A stretch of 64,000 nt of DNA from Oxalobacteraceae bacterium (GCA_027490725.1 JAIXXN010000035.1:1-64000), one strand, 5' to 3'. Numbered from the stretch's first letter, positions 46,693 through 56,329 are shown. The notes: generated by a model not told the origin, from the sequence alone. Made by a program: numbers and translations.

Positions 46693-47469
46693 ATGCACTA
46701 CCGCGAATATCCTCCCCATCCGGCGCTGGCAGCCCATCTGGACTGCGTGTGGGCAGCGCAGGCGCCAGCCAGCGCGCAGCGCCACCGCGTGCTGCCGGAC
46801 AACTGCGTCGACCTCCTCTGGCAGGATGGCGGCCAGTGCGGTTTTGCGGTCGGGATGATGAGTAGCCCGATACTGGTGGCCAGCAGCGTCCCCTTGCGCA
46901 CGCTGGCGGTGCGCTTCAGACCCGGCGCCGCCGGGCTATTCCTGCGCGCGCCCCTGCATGTGCTAACCGACCAGCGTGCCGATCTCGACCAGTTGTGGGG
47001 CCGCAGCGATGTCGAACGGCTGGCCGACGCCCTGTGGGAGCGCGAGCGGCCGGAGCGCGCGCGCCTCGCCCTGATCGAAGCCATGCTGCTGCAACGGCTG
47101 CGCGCCGCACAGGCCGCCCCCGCCGCGGCGCTGCTGGCGCAGCGCCACGCGGAAGGACTGATCCGCTACGCACTGGGCGCACTGGAAAGCAGCGACGGTG
47201 GCCTGCGCATTGCCGATCTGGCAACACAACTCGGTGTCACGCGCCAGCACATGGCTAGCCTGTTCCGCCAGCACGTGGGCCTGTCGCCCAAGTTGTATGC
47301 GCGCATCTGCCGCTTTCGCCGCGCTACGGCGACGCTACAGCAGACCCGCGCGCCGGACTGGTCGCAACTGGCGCTCGATTGCGGTTACTTTGACCAGTCG
47401 CACCTGATCCACGATTTCCAGCAGTTCGCGGGCAGCGCGCCACAGCACTTCCTGCGCCACACTGACTAA
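46693..47469 (+). CDS. AraC-family transcriptional regulator
   Basis: A 258-aa activator-type regulator. The N-terminal sensing domain (about 1-150) resembles the DUF6597 cupin-like domain (REYPPHPALAAHLDCVWAAQ, LPDNCVDLLW). The C-terminal double HTH (about 165-255) has GLRIADLATQLGVTRQHMASLFRQHVGLSPK and DCGYFDQSHLIHDFQQFAGSAP. It is divergent from leuS and 160 bp before a VOC-family gene, its likely target given this regulator type. The inducer is unknown. Confidence 0.9.
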   Translation: MHYREYPPHPALAAHLDCVWAAQAPASAQRHRVLPDNCVDLLWQDGGQCGFAVGMMSSPILVASSVPLRTLAVRFRPGAAGLFLRAPLHVLTDQRADLDQLWGRSDVERLADALWERERPERARLALIEAMLLQRLRAAQAAPAAALLAQRHAEGLIRYALGALESSDGGLRIADLATQLGVTRQHMASLFRQHVGLSPKLYARICRFRRATATLQQTRAPDWSQLALDCGYFDQSHLIHDFQQFAGSAPQHFLRHTD

Positions 47470-47530
47470 TTCCCAGCTTCCATTTTTACAATCGCCGGAG
47501 CTTGGGCTGTGCCAAGATAGCGTTTTCGAT

Positions 47531-47610
47531 AATCTTCACTAATCCGTACTATTCCACACTAGTAGTCACTAATAGTCACTGATCTTCACTAATATTTACT
47601 AATCTTCAAT
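47531..47610 (+). repeat. 10-bp tandem repeat, eight units
   Basis: Eight uninterrupted 10-bp units with consensus AATNTTCACT; the most divergent units are 2 and 3. The array ends 19 bp before the VOC gene start, so it lies in that gene's leader or promoter. A period of 10 bp gives every unit the same helical face. Related TAGTCACT units recur after the gene at 48007. Confidence 0.85.
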
Positions 47611-47628
47611 CACCTTCGGGAGCACAGC

Positions 47629-47994
47629 ATGATCAAGGGTTTGCGCACAGCGATCTATCCGGTAGCCGATCTGGCCGCCGCCAAAGCATGGTACGCCAGC
47701 GTGTTCGGCGTGGCGCCGTATTTCGACCAGCCTTTCTATGTGGGCTTTTCGGTAGGCGGCTTTGAACTGGGCCTGCTCCCGGATGGCACCCCGGGCGCCA
47801 CCGGCAGCACGGTCTACTGGGGCGTCGATGACCTTGATGCCGAAGTGGCACGTATCCTGGCACTGGGCGCCACCCTGCAGGGGGCGATTCAGGACGTCGG
47901 CGGCGGCATCCGCACCGCAGAACTGGGCGACCCGGATGGCAATCTGCTTTGCCTGATCGACAATCCGCACTTCGATCCGGCCGCGGTACGCTAA
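47629..47994 (+). CDS. VOC-family protein (glyoxalase/bleomycin resistance fold)
   Basis: A 121-aa vicinal-oxygen-chelate protein of the short, two-module type: LRTAIYPVADLAAAKAWYASVFG at the start and ELGDPDGNLLCLIDNPHF at the end. It has few obvious metal ligands in the standard places (Glu and His are sparse), so it may bind rather than catalyse. Repeats flank the gene on both sides. The divergent-style neighbour is the AraC regulator upstream. Confidence 0.85.
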   Translation: MIKGLRTAIYPVADLAAAKAWYASVFGVAPYFDQPFYVGFSVGGFELGLLPDGTPGATGSTVYWGVDDLDAEVARILALGATLQGAIQDVGGGIRTAELGDPDGNLLCLIDNPHFDPAAVR

Positions 47995-48006
47995 GCGCTG
48001 TCAGCT

Positions 48007-48039
48007 TAGTCACTGCATAGTCACTGCATAGTCACTGAA
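48007..48039 (+). repeat. 11-bp tandem repeat, three units
   Basis: TAGTCACTGCA twice, then TAGTCACTGAA, directly after the VOC stop and about 90 bp before map. The TAGTCACT core is the same as in two units of the 10-bp array upstream of the VOC gene. Confidence 0.85.
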
Positions 48040-48128
48040 CACCGCCTGAAGCATGGATTCAGGCTTGCAGCGGCGGTGCGGCGTGGCTTGTGGCAGAATA
48101 CCGGCCTTAAAGAATAAAGAGGTCGCCC

Positions 48129-48992
48129 ATGTCCCGCCGTAGCCCCGCCAACCAGAACAAGACGCCAGAACAGATCGCTCAGGCCCGGATCGCCGCCCAG
48201 CTGGCGGCCGACGTACTGACCATGATCGCCCCGCACATCCGTGCCGGCGTCAGCACGGCCTATCTGGACCGCCTGTGCAATGAATACATCGTCAATGTGC
48301 AGCAGGCGATTCCAGCCAACGTTGGCTATGGTGGCTTCCCGGCCACCGTGTGCAGCTCGGTCAACCACGTGGTCTGCCATGGCATTCCGTCGGAACAGCA
48401 GATCCTCAAGGACGGCGACATCATCAACATCGATGTCGCCGTGATCAAGGATGGCTGGTTCGGTGACACCAGCCGCATGTACTACGTGGGCGAGCCGTCC
48501 AAGGCAGCGCGCAAGCTGGTGGAAACCACCTACGCCGCAATGTGGGCCGGTATCCGTGCCGTCAAACCGCGCGCCACACTGGGCGACGTCGGTTTCGCGA
48601 TCCAGACTGTGGCCGAGAAAGCCGGTTACAGCGTGGTACTCGATTACTGCGGCCATGGCATCGGCACCATCTATCACGATGATCCGCAAGTGGCGCACTA
48701 CGGCCGCCCCGGTCAGGGCGTGGTACTCAAGCCGGGTATGCTGTTTACCATCGAGCCGATGATCAATGCCGGTAAAGCAGCAACCCGCGAACTGGCCGAT
48801 GGCTGGACGGTGGAGACGCGCGACAAATCCTTGTCGGCACAGTGGGAACACATGGTGCTGGTGACGGACACCGGCTTCGAGGTGCTGACGCTGGCTCCGG
48901 GCGAAACCGGCGCCAAGGCGCAGATTCCGAACCCCGTGCCGGCCGCTGCTGAACCAGTAGTGGCTGCAGCCGCAGCGCCTAGCGCAGGCTGA
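48129..48992 (+). CDS. map: Methionine aminopeptidase type I
   Basis: Removes the initiator Met from nascent proteins. The 287-aa protein has the pita-bread metal ligands: INIDVAVIKDGWFGDTSRM (two Asp), GHGIGTIYHDDP (His), FTIEPMIN (Glu) and WEHMVLVT (Glu). The SVNHVVCHGIPS block is typical. A C-terminal Pro/Ala tail of about 25 residues exceeds the usual length of about 264. Its 3' end overlaps the converging barstar-like gene by 14 bp. Confidence 0.96.
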   Translation: MSRRSPANQNKTPEQIAQARIAAQLAADVLTMIAPHIRAGVSTAYLDRLCNEYIVNVQQAIPANVGYGGFPATVCSSVNHVVCHGIPSEQQILKDGDIINIDVAVIKDGWFGDTSRMYYVGEPSKAARKLVETTYAAMWAGIRAVKPRATLGDVGFAIQTVAEKAGYSVVLDYCGHGIGTIYHDDPQVAHYGRPGQGVVLKPGMLFTIEPMINAGKAATRELADGWTVETRDKSLSAQWEHMVLVTDTGFEVLTLAPGETGAKAQIPNPVPAAAEPVVAAAAAPSAG

Positions 48993-49305
48993 GTTTCAGG
49001 GCTGGCTTCTCGCCGTAGTCGTCATAACGTTCGTTGATGCCAGCCACGCAATAAGCCACTTCTTCCAGAATCTCGGGCACCGCAGCCTGCATGGCGGCGC
49101 TGTCCTTGATGACGATGTCCAGCAGTTCGTTCGGCTTTAGACGGAACTTGCTCATATTGTCGTCATCGCGCAGATAGCTCAGACAATCTACCCACGCATC
49201 CATGCTGTTGCTGTAGCTGTCGGGAAAACCCAGTGCGGCCTTGCAGGCGGCGTGGAAGCTGGCGCTGTCGGTAATCGCAGCGCCATTCAGTTCGGCAGTA
49301 GCCAT
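48979..49305 (-). CDS. Barstar-like protein
   Basis: A 108-aa protein similar to barstar, the barnase inhibitor: AAITDSASFHAACKAALGFPDSYSNSMDAWVDCLSYL corresponds to the FH-LGFP-YG-N-DAL-D pattern. The YG of the barnase-binding loop is YS here. I start it at MATAEL (49305); the frame is open ten codons further. It is separated from exbD by 1 bp, so it is the last cistron of the bamE-dapB-exbB-exbD run. No barnase-type RNase is nearby, so inhibitor activity is unproven. Confidence 0.78.
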   Translation of the reverse strand: MATAELNGAAITDSASFHAACKAALGFPDSYSNSMDAWVDCLSYLRDDDNMSKFRLKPNELLDIVIKDSAAMQAAVPEILEEVAYCVAGINERYDDYGEKPALKLSLR

Positions 49306-49306
49306 A

Positions 49307-49729
49307 TTATTTCTCTTTCTTGGGGGCAGTAACAAACCCCAGTTTGGTTAAGCCCTGCTGCTGCGCTGCCGCCATCACCTGCGCCACCACTTCGTAACGG
49401 GTATTTTTGTCGGCGCGCAGTTGCAGCTCCGGTTGTGGCGCCAGCGTCGCCGCCTGCTGCAAGCGCTGTTCCAGCGCCGCCGCATCGACCGGCTCGTTAT
49501 TCCAGTAAATCTGTCCCTTGCCATCGATGGCCAGCAGCACGCTGGCGGCCTGCTGAGCACTGGCGGCCGCATTCGCCACCGGCAGATCGAGCTTGACGGC
49601 GTTGCTGAGCATCGGTGCACTCAGAATGAAAATCACCAGTAGCACCAGCATCACATCGACCATCGGCGTGACGTTGATATCGGCCATCGGGCCGGGATTG
49701 CGGTGCTGATTGAATGCGCCGAAGCTCAT
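49307..49729 (-). CDS. exbD: ExbD/TolR-family transport protein
   Basis: Inner-membrane stator subunit of 140 aa: one N-terminal helix with the conserved Asp (INVTPMVDVMLVLLVIFIL) and a periplasmic domain (about 50-140). It works with ExbB, encoded 9 bp upstream. AGGAG of its ribosome site overlaps the exbB stop region. No tonB, tolA or tolB lies next to it, so whether it serves TonB or Tol cannot be settled from this window. Confidence 0.93.
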   Translation of the reverse strand: MSFGAFNQHRNPGPMADINVTPMVDVMLVLLVIFILSAPMLSNAVKLDLPVANAAASAQQAASVLLAIDGKGQIYWNNEPVDAAALEQRLQQAATLAPQPELQLRADKNTRYEVVAQVMAAAQQQGLTKLGFVTAPKKEK

Positions 49730-49738
49730 CTTGCGCTC

Positions 49739-50404
49739 CTAGTCCGGGCTGCGGGTCAGATAGGCTTGCAGGTCGTAGGCAAAGGCGTCCAGTTCGGCCA
49801 GTGTGAGCCGGTTGACGCGGTTAAAACCGTTATACGCCAGCACGGCAGGAATCGCCACGGTCAGCCCAATCGCCGTCATGATCAGCGCTTCGCCGACCGG
49901 ACCGGCGACTTTATCAATCTGCACCGTGCCATGCGCCGACACATTGGCCAGCGCATGGTAAATGCCCCACACAGTGCCCAGCAGGCCAACGAACGGTGCG
50001 GTGGCGCCGATCGACGCCAGCAGCGTCAAGCCGCTTTCCAGCTTGCTAGTGGCCGACTGGATACGATCACGCAGTACCCGGGTCAGCTGCGCGGCCGGCG
50101 CCAGTGCGCTGCCTAGCGTGCTGCGGCCCGCCGCCTGCTGCAAGGCGGCGCTGTGCTGTGCTAGCGGTGCGTAAATCTGTTCGGGGTCGGCAGCGTTCAG
50201 CGCGGCCACAGCGTCGGCCAGCGTCGGCGCCAGCCAGAATTGCTGCAGCGCTGGCGCGCTGCGCCGGATGCGCCACGCGGCCAGCGCTTTGGACAGAATG
50301 AAAAACCAGCTCACCAGCGACATCGCCAGCAACACCAGTGCCACCGCGTGGCTAATGGCATCGCCCTGTTCCCAGTAACTGGCCAGGGTGAAGTGATTAT
50401 TCAT
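49739..50404 (-). CDS. exbB: ExbB/TolQ-family proton channel
   Basis: A 221-aa MotA/TolQ/ExbB channel with three membrane helices: one at the N-terminus (ISHAVALVLLAMSLVSWFFILS) and two after residue 105 (LASIGATAPFVGLLGTVWGIYHAL and ALIMTAIGLTVAIPAVLAYN). These carry the family's conserved Pro/Thr/Gly pattern. It powers outer-membrane import with ExbD. Located between dapB (9 bp) and exbD (9 bp). It could serve the TonB receptor at 23875 and others. Confidence 0.93.
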   Translation of the reverse strand: MNNHFTLASYWEQGDAISHAVALVLLAMSLVSWFFILSKALAAWRIRRSAPALQQFWLAPTLADAVAALNAADPEQIYAPLAQHSAALQQAAGRSTLGSALAPAAQLTRVLRDRIQSATSKLESGLTLLASIGATAPFVGLLGTVWGIYHALANVSAHGTVQIDKVAGPVGEALIMTAIGLTVAIPAVLAYNGFNRVNRLTLAELDAFAYDLQAYLTRSPD

Positions 50405-50413
50405 GGTTATGGC

Positions 50414-51223
50414 TTATCCGTTCAGCGCCAGCACGTCAAACATGTCGTACAGGCCGGTGCTCTTGTCGGCCAGGAAGCGGCAGGCACGTAGCGAACCGTG
50501 CGCGTAGGTGACGCGGCTACTGGATTTGTGGCTGATTTCGATGCGCTCGCCGATGCCGGCAAACAGCACGGTATGATCGCCGACGATATCGCCGCCACGG
50601 ATGGTGGCAAAGCCGATCGAGGACGGATCACGTTCGCCCGTCACGCCTTCGCGGGCGTACACGGCGCAGTCTTTCAGGTCGCGGCCCAGCGCATCGGCCA
50701 GTACCTCGCCCATTTTCAGCGCGGTGCCGGACGGTGCATCGACTTTGTGACGGTGGTGCGCTTCGATGACTTCGATGTCATAGCCGGTCGACAGGGCCTT
50801 GGCAGCCTGCTCCAGCAGCTTCAGGGTGACGTTGACGCCAACGCTGAAATTCGGCGAGAACACGATGGCGGTTTTCTTGGCCGCTGCGGCAATCGCTGCC
50901 TTGCCTGCTGCGTCGAAACCGGTGGTGCCGATCACCATCTTGATGCCATGTTCGGCGCAGTAAGCCAGATGTTCCAGCGTGCCTTCCGGACGGGTGAAAT
51001 CAATCAGAAACTGCGCACCGGCCAGACCTTGTGCCAGGTCGGCAGCCACGCTCACGCCGGCCGGCTGGCCGAGGAAAGCAGCAGCATCGCTACCGATATT
51101 GGCGCCACCGGCGCGATCAAGTGCCCCGGCCAGACGCGCATCGGGCGCGGCCTGCACGGCTTCGATCAGGATCCGGCCCATGCGGCCACCAGCGCCAGCG
51201 ATGGCGATATTCATGTCAGTCAT
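50414..51223 (-). CDS. dapB: 4-hydroxy-tetrahydrodipicolinate reductase
   Basis: NAD(P)H-dependent reductase of the lysine/diaminopimelate pathway. The 269-aa protein has the Rossmann loop [12 protein letters not shown] (about 8-19), the catalytic [20 protein letters not shown] block with the active His near 155, and the [14 protein letters not shown]-terminal signature. GAGGA precedes the ATG at 51223. It is 17 bp after bamE, second in the operon. Confidence 0.98.
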   Translation of the reverse strand: MTDMNIAIAGAGGRMGRILIEAVQAAPDARLAGALDRAGGANIGSDAAAFLGQPAGVSVAADLAQGLAGAQFLIDFTRPEGTLEHLAYCAEHGIKMVIGTTGFDAAGKAAIAAAAKKTAIVFSPNFSVGVNVTLKLLEQAAKALSTGYDIEVIEAHHRHKVDAPSGTALKMGEVLADALGRDLKDCAVYAREGVTGERDPSSIGFATIRGGDIVGDHTVLFAGIGERIEISHKSSSRVTYAHGSLRACRFLADKSTGLYDMFDVLALNG

Positions 51224-51240
51224 GCTTTCCTCGTTACCTG

Positions 51241-51846
51241 TTACTTATCGGACTTGGCGTCCTGCTTGCTTTGCGGCGCCGGGCCGGCAATCCGTGCGAT
51301 GTATTCTTTTTCGGTCGGCAGATTGCCGCCTTCCCAGCGCTCGACACGGCCTTCCTTGTTGAAGAACACAATCACGCGGCTGGTGGTCAGTTCGCCGTTA
51401 CCTTTGGCCATGCGGAACGGATAGTCCCAGCGGCTGCCGTGGAAAGGATCTTCCAGCAGCGCGGTGCCAAAGATGAAGCGTACCTGATCGCGGGTCATAC
51501 CCGCCTTCAGCTGGGCCAGCATTTCTTCCGAAACGAAGTTGCCCTGCTGAATATCTGGACGGTAGGGCGAGAAGAACCACATGAACTTCTGCAGCTGGGT
51601 AATGGTGGTGGTTTGCGCACCCTTGTTGGCGTCGAGCGTGACGCCAGCGTCCTTGACCTCGGTCGATTTCTCGCCCAGCGTGGTTTTGGTGGCGCAGCCG
51701 GCCAGCGCCAGCGCGACGCACACAGCACCGGCCAGCAAGGGCAGACGGCCAGTAGAACGGGACGGGGTGGAATGCAACTGCGACTGCAACTTAGACTGCA
51801 ACTTGGTCGGCAATTTAGCCTGGGTGACGCGCATGGTTGTCCTCAA
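51241..51846 (-). CDS. bamE: Outer membrane assembly lipoprotein BamE
   Basis: Small lipoprotein of the BAM complex that inserts beta-barrel proteins. The 201-aa precursor has a long, Lys/Gln/Ser-rich N-terminal extension ([12 protein letters not shown] from repeated codons) before the signal helix and lipobox LAGC (Cys about 51). The BamE domain (about 95-180) contains [38 protein letters not shown]. The true start may be later than the first ATG. It is divergent from fur, the standard pairing in proteobacteria. Confidence 0.93.
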   Translation of the reverse strand: MRTTMRVTQAKLPTKLQSKLQSQLHSTPSRSTGRLPLLAGAVCVALALAGCATKTTLGEKSTEVKDAGVTLDANKGAQTTTITQLQKFMWFFSPYRPDIQQGNFVSEEMLAQLKAGMTRDQVRFIFGTALLEDPFHGSRWDYPFRMAKGNGELTTSRVIVFFNKEGRVERWEGGNLPTEKEYIARIAGPAPQSKQDAKSDK

Positions 51847-52103
51847 TCGGTTCGAGCGGAAGTGCCGAAAAACGCTATATCATAATGCACATGGTACAAG
51901 ATGGGGCTGCCCGGGCACACTTTGCGCAGGCATTATCCACCAATTCTCCTAGTATGTCCTTGTTTTATATGACTTAAATGTAAAACATTGCAAATTCTGC
52001 CAAGTGCTTGCGCACACGCTGCCGCGACGATGCTGCAACGCGCGCCGGAGTACGTTAAACTGTCGCCTCACCGGCATCAACCACCCACAGTCAGAGTCTC
52101 CAC

Positions 52104-52532
52104 ATGAGCAACAATCCGAACGATCTGAAGGCCAGCGGCCTGAAAGCCACGCTGCCACGCCTGAAAATTCTGGACATCTTCCAGAACAGCGACGTACGCC
52201 ACCTGACTGCCGAGGATGTCTATAAGATCTTACTGGCTGAAAATATGGATGTCGGTCTGGCCACCGTCTACCGCGTGCTGACCCAGTTCGAACAGGCCGG
52301 CCTGCTCAATCGCAACCACTTCGAAACGGGCAAGGCCATTTTCGAACTCAACGAAGGTTCGCACCACGACCATCTGGTCTGCCTCGATTGTGGCCGCGTG
52401 GAAGAATTCTTCGACGAAGAAATCGAAGTGCGCCAGCAAGTCATCGCCCAGGAGCGCGGCTTCAAAATCGCCGAGCATGCACTGGCGATCTACGGTAACT
52501 GCACCAAGACCGTCTGCCCGCACCGCAACTAG
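52104..52532 (+). CDS. fur: Ferric uptake regulator Fur
   Basis: Iron-responsive dimeric repressor of 142 aa. The winged HTH (about 1-80) has [33 protein letters not shown]. The metal domain carries [18 protein letters not shown] with the CxxC pair (about 93-96) and a C-terminal Cys pair in [12 protein letters not shown]. It would repress iron uptake genes when Fe2+ is plentiful. Divergent from bamE over 257 bp. A bidirectional terminator follows. Confidence 0.98.
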   Translation: MSNNPNDLKASGLKATLPRLKILDIFQNSDVRHLTAEDVYKILLAENMDVGLATVYRVLTQFEQAGLLNRNHFETGKAIFELNEGSHHDHLVCLDCGRVEEFFDEEIEVRQQVIAQERGFKIAEHALAIYGNCTKTVCPHRN

Positions 52533-52560
52533 GCGCGGCGCCGCTCCGGCACACCCCATG

Positions 52561-52589
52561 AAAACGGCGCTCCTGGAGCGCCGTTTTTC
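52561..52589. terminator. Bidirectional terminator between fur and hrcA
   Basis: A 12-bp perfect stem AAAACGGCGCTC/GAGCGCCGTTTT with a 3-base loop, then further T. It works in both directions and lies between the converging fur and hrcA genes. Confidence 0.93.
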
Positions 52590-53606
52590 TTATTGCTGGC
52601 TGAGCGCGTTCGACAGCAGCTTGGCCGTAATATCGACAATCGGAATCACCCGCTCGTAGGCCATGCGGGTCGGGCCGATCACCCCCAGCGTGCCAACGAT
52701 CTTGCCGTGCGCCGTGTAGGGCGCCGTCACCACACTCATTTCATCCATCGGCACCAGACTCGATTCGCCGCCGATGTAGATCTGCACGCCGCTGGCCTTG
52801 CTCGACACATCAAGCAACTGCATCAGGCCGGTCTTCTGCTCGAACATATCGAACATCTGCCGCAACGAACTCATATTCGAGGACAGATCGCTGACCGACA
52901 GCAGATTGCGTTCGCCGGAAATCACCATATCGTCGGAATCGTCGGCCATCGCTTCGCTGCCCACCGCCACGGCAGCCTGCATCAGCCGGCCCATATCGTC
53001 GCGCAACTGGCGCACTTCGCCCTGCAGGCGGCGCCGCACCTCATCGAAGGCCAGCCCGCCGTAATTCTGGTTGATGTAATTGGCCGACTGCACCAGCTGG
53101 GCCGGGCTGTAATCGACGTCGGTCAGCAGCAAACGGTTCTGCACATCGCCACCGGGCGCCACAATCACCAGCAGAATGCGCTTCTCGCCTAGGCGCAGGA
53201 ATTCGATATGCTGGAACACCGATTCGCGCCGCGGGCTCAGCACCACGCCGGCAAACTGCGACAGCGAGGACAGCATCTGCGCCGCGTTACTGATCATTTT
53301 CTGCGGTTGCGGCGCCTGCAGCCGCATATGCCCTTCCACCGCATGCTCGTCGAGATGCTGCACGGTGAGCAGGGTATCGACGAAGATCCGGTAGCCACGC
53401 GGCGTGGGTACCCGCCCCGCCGAGGTGTGGGGGCTGGCCACATAACCAAGTTCTTCCAGATCGGCCATGATATTGCGGATGGTGGCCGGAGACAGATCCA
53501 GTCCGGAAAATTTGGACAGAGCGCGCGAACCGACCGGCTGGCCGTCCGCAATATAGCGCTCCACCAGAGCTTTGAGCAAAGTTTGCGCGCGGGGTTCGAG
53601 TTGCAT
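52590..53606 (-). CDS. hrcA: Heat-inducible transcription repressor HrcA
   Basis: Repressor of class I heat-shock genes that binds CIRCE. The 338-aa protein from [31 protein letters not shown] has the N-terminal winged helix (about 1-75) with [33 protein letters not shown], a dimerisation and inserted domain, and the C-terminal [21 protein letters not shown]. The frame is open 89 codons upstream without family similarity. It is unlinked from grpE-dnaK here. The 226-bp gap to the HAD gene has no clear CIRCE. Confidence 0.97.
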   Translation of the reverse strand: MQLEPRAQTLLKALVERYIADGQPVGSRALSKFSGLDLSPATIRNIMADLEELGYVASPHTSAGRVPTPRGYRIFVDTLLTVQHLDEHAVEGHMRLQAPQPQKMISNAAQMLSSLSQFAGVVLSPRRESVFQHIEFLRLGEKRILLVIVAPGGDVQNRLLLTDVDYSPAQLVQSANYINQNYGGLAFDEVRRRLQGEVRQLRDDMGRLMQAAVAVGSEAMADDSDDMVISGERNLLSVSDLSSNMSSLRQMFDMFEQKTGLMQLLDVSSKASGVQIYIGGESSLVPMDEMSVVTAPYTAHGKIVGTLGVIGPTRMAYERVIPIVDITAKLLSNALSQQ

Positions 53607-53832
53607 GATGAGTCGTTCGTGTAAGGCTGCTACAGCAAGGTTAGGCCAGTTTCTACCGGCGAGGTATGGCGAGGATTTGCAACGCCGCAGGACGATTTTT
53701 TCGAGCGCTAGACCGCCGACACGAATAAATCTGTGCTTCCCTATAATTTTACTGGGCGTTTTCTGCCAAATTTCTAAGCCATTTCTCTCTATTATGCACC
53801 GATGACCGACCGGCTGGGTATGCGGCGTGGCA

Positions 53833-54537
53833 TCAATGCTGCATCTGGCCCTGTACCCAGTGCACCAGCTCATTCAGATCCTGACAAACCGCATCCGGCT
53901 GCACCCCTTCCAGTGACGCCGCTGTGACGTCGCTGCGGCGCATCCATACGGCGCGCATACCGGCCCGCTGGGCACCTTGCACATCGAGGCGCAGATCGTC
54001 GCCCACATACACGGCGTGCGCCGGATCCACCCCCAGTTCGGCACAGGCGGCATGGAAGATGGCCGGATCCGGCTTGGCGCGGCCAAACCGGCTGGCCGCC
54101 AGATTGACCTTGAAATGCTGGTGCAAACCGATCACGCCCAGATCGGCGTTGCCATTGGTGACCACCCCCAGCGGCAGCAATGCCTGCAGGGTGGCCAGTC
54201 CCGGCACCACATCGGCATACGGCGTGACGGCATTGCGGCAATCGGCAAAATGCGCCATCGCCCCCTCCAGATGGCTCAGATCGCTGCCGATTTCTTGCAG
54301 CGCCTGCTCCAGCGCCACGCGCCGTAACTGGTACAGATCGACGATCAGCTCCGGCTGGCGCTCCAGCAGCGCCATGCGCCGGCTGCGCAGTTCGGCGATG
54401 CTGTAGCGCTCGGTTAGCTGCGGCACCCGCTGTGCCAGCCAGTCATGCCAGCTCTGTTCGGCAGTGGCGATGACGGGCGCAATCGGCCAGAGAGTATCGT
54501 CGAGATCAAATAGCAGAGCGTGCGGGCGGCGTGTCAT
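53833..54537 (-). CDS. HAD-family hydrolase
   Basis: Cytoplasmic phosphatase of the HAD superfamily, 234 aa from [18 protein letters not shown]. Motif I FDLDDT (Asp nucleophile), motif II VVTNGN, motif III KPDPAIF, motif [20 protein letters not shown]. The helical cap (about 20-100) puts it in the C1 group with HAD-IA members. The substrate is unknown. It reads toward hrcA on the same strand. Confidence 0.88.
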   Translation of the reverse strand: MTRRPHALLFDLDDTLWPIAPVIATAEQSWHDWLAQRVPQLTERYSIAELRSRRMALLERQPELIVDLYQLRRVALEQALQEIGSDLSHLEGAMAHFADCRNAVTPYADVVPGLATLQALLPLGVVTNGNADLGVIGLHQHFKVNLAASRFGRAKPDPAIFHAACAELGVDPAHAVYVGDDLRLDVQGAQRAGMRAVWMRRSDVTAASLEGVQPDAVCQDLNELVHWVQGQMQH

Positions 54538-54670
54538 GGTGGCAGGGGCAGAATACAAACCAGCTATTGTCGCACCAATTGCGCGCTGCGACCGGCCTTC
54601 CCCCTAAAGCAAGCTCAGCCAAACAGTGCGCAGCCGTGGTAAATTAACTGATTACCTCTGTGGAGTTGCC

Positions 54671-56137
54671 GTGTCCGGATCCGCCCTGCCCCGCCCTTTG
54701 CCCCGCCGCCTGTCAGGCCGCTGGTGCGTCCTGCGCACGTCCCTGCTGGCCACGCCAGCGATGCTGGCCTTGCTGAGCGGCTGCGCCAGCTTTAGCCCTG
54801 CGAGCACCACGCCCGACTTCAGCTCCTACGTGGTGCTGGGCGAAAACGCGCAGGCCGTGGCGCGCGTCCTGATCGATGCGCCCGCCTGCCCGGCGCTGCA
54901 GATCGACCAGCGCAGCGTCGCCATGCGGGTGCGCTCGCCAGCCGCCAGCGTGCCGCTACGTCCCACCGTTTCACCCGTCGCCAGTTCCAAACCCTCGGTG
55001 TTCCCCCTGCTGACCTGCGAAGCCGAACTGCCGCCGGCCGGCAGTTACCGCAGTGCCAGCGTGCTGGGGCGCGCCCTGCCCGTGCAGCACGCCGCGCCGC
55101 AACGCATCGTGGTGCTGGGCGACACCGGTTGCCGGCTGGCCGACCACAGCAAGAGTTATCAGGCCTGCAATGACACAGCCGCCTACCCATTTGCCCGCAT
55201 CGCCGCCGCAGCCGCTGCCTGGCAGCCGGATCTGGTGATCCACGTGGGCGACTATCACTACCGCGAAAATGCCTGCCCGCCCGGTAACGCCGGTTGCGCC
55301 GGCAGCCCCTGGGGCTATGGCTGGGACGTCTGGCAGGCCGATTTCTTCGCCCCCGGCGCCAGGCTGCTGCAGGCGGCGCCGTGGATTATGGCGCGTGGCA
55401 ACCATGAAAACTGCAGCCGCGCCGGGCAGGGTTACTGGCGCTGGCTGGATCCGCGCCCCCTGCTGGCGCAGCGCGATTGCGACCTGGCCGCCAATGACGC
55501 CATCGGCAACTATAGCCCGCCCTACGCCGTGCCAATCGGTCAGGACACCCAGTTGCTGGTGATCGACAGCGCCAGCACCAGCTGGCGCGGCTTCAAGCCG
55601 GATAGTCCGGGCTGGCAGCAGTACCGCGACACCTACCGTCAGCTGGCCGCTCTGGCCGCGCAGGCGCCGCGTAATCTGGCCATCGTGCACCACCCGATAC
55701 TCGGCATGGGCGCTGATCGCAAGAGCGATGGCAGCATTGAACTACTCAAGGGCGATGCCGGCCTGCAGCAAGCCTTTGGCTCGCTTAACCCGCTCTACCT
55801 GCCCGACAACATCCAGACCCTGCTGTCCGGCCACGTACACCTGTGGCAGCAGATGAGCTTTTCCAGCGCCCACCCGAACCAGTTCGTCTCCGGCTTTTCC
55901 GGCACCGCCGAAGACCTGGTGCCGCTGCCGGAACGCCTGCCGGATGGCGCCACCCCGGCTGCCGGCGCGGTGGTTGAAGCGTTCAGCCACTGGGTCGACG
56001 GCTTTGGCTACATGACCATGGAGCGCCAGGGCGCCGACCAGTGGCAGGTACAGATTCACGACCTGCAAGGTCAGATCCGCAACCGCTGCCAGATCACGGG
56101 GCGCCACTCGCGCTGCGAGATCGCGCAGGTCAAATAG
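54671..56137 (+). CDS. Metallophosphoesterase lipoprotein
   Basis: Calcineurin-type phosphoesterase of 488 aa. The GTG at 54671 is preferred for the TGGAG five bases before it. A signal sequence with lipobox LLSGC makes it a lipoprotein of the envelope. Metal motifs: VLGDTGC, VGDYHYR, ARGNHEN, VHHPILG and SGHVHLW. Extra cysteines (CRLADHSKSYQAC, ACPPGNAGC, ENC, RDC, RNRC...SRC) suggest several disulfides. It could be a surface or periplasmic acid-phosphatase-like enzyme; the substrate is unknown. Confidence 0.87.
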   Translation: MSGSALPRPLPRRLSGRWCVLRTSLLATPAMLALLSGCASFSPASTTPDFSSYVVLGENAQAVARVLIDAPACPALQIDQRSVAMRVRSPAASVPLRPTVSPVASSKPSVFPLLTCEAELPPAGSYRSASVLGRALPVQHAAPQRIVVLGDTGCRLADHSKSYQACNDTAAYPFARIAAAAAAWQPDLVIHVGDYHYRENACPPGNAGCAGSPWGYGWDVWQADFFAPGARLLQAAPWIMARGNHENCSRAGQGYWRWLDPRPLLAQRDCDLAANDAIGNYSPPYAVPIGQDTQLLVIDSASTSWRGFKPDSPGWQQYRDTYRQLAALAAQAPRNLAIVHHPILGMGADRKSDGSIELLKGDAGLQQAFGSLNPLYLPDNIQTLLSGHVHLWQQMSFSSAHPNQFVSGFSGTAEDLVPLPERLPDGATPAAGAVVEAFSHWVDGFGYMTMERQGADQWQVQIHDLQGQIRNRCQITGRHSRCEIAQVK

Positions 56138-56329
56138 GCTGGCAGCGCGGCGCGAGCGCGCCGGTGTCACAGGCTGTTACATCGGTGAGTGCGCCAGCCG
56201 TTAGCAAATGCACTAAAATACGGGCGATTCCGTGTAAGATGCCCACCGACGCCTGATCGGCACCGTCTTCCTTACTGGTCACCGCTCACGGCGACCGTTG
56301 CGGCCCCCTTTCGTTTTGGAGAAGAGTTT

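Noticed and set aside
47531..47610. CRISPR array
   Set aside because: The units are 10 bp with no spacers between them, and no cas gene is in the window. It is a plain tandem repeat.
53690..53720. GAGCGCTAG upstream of hrcA as half of a CIRCE element
   Set aside because: No matching left arm lies nine bases away, so it is not a CIRCE site.
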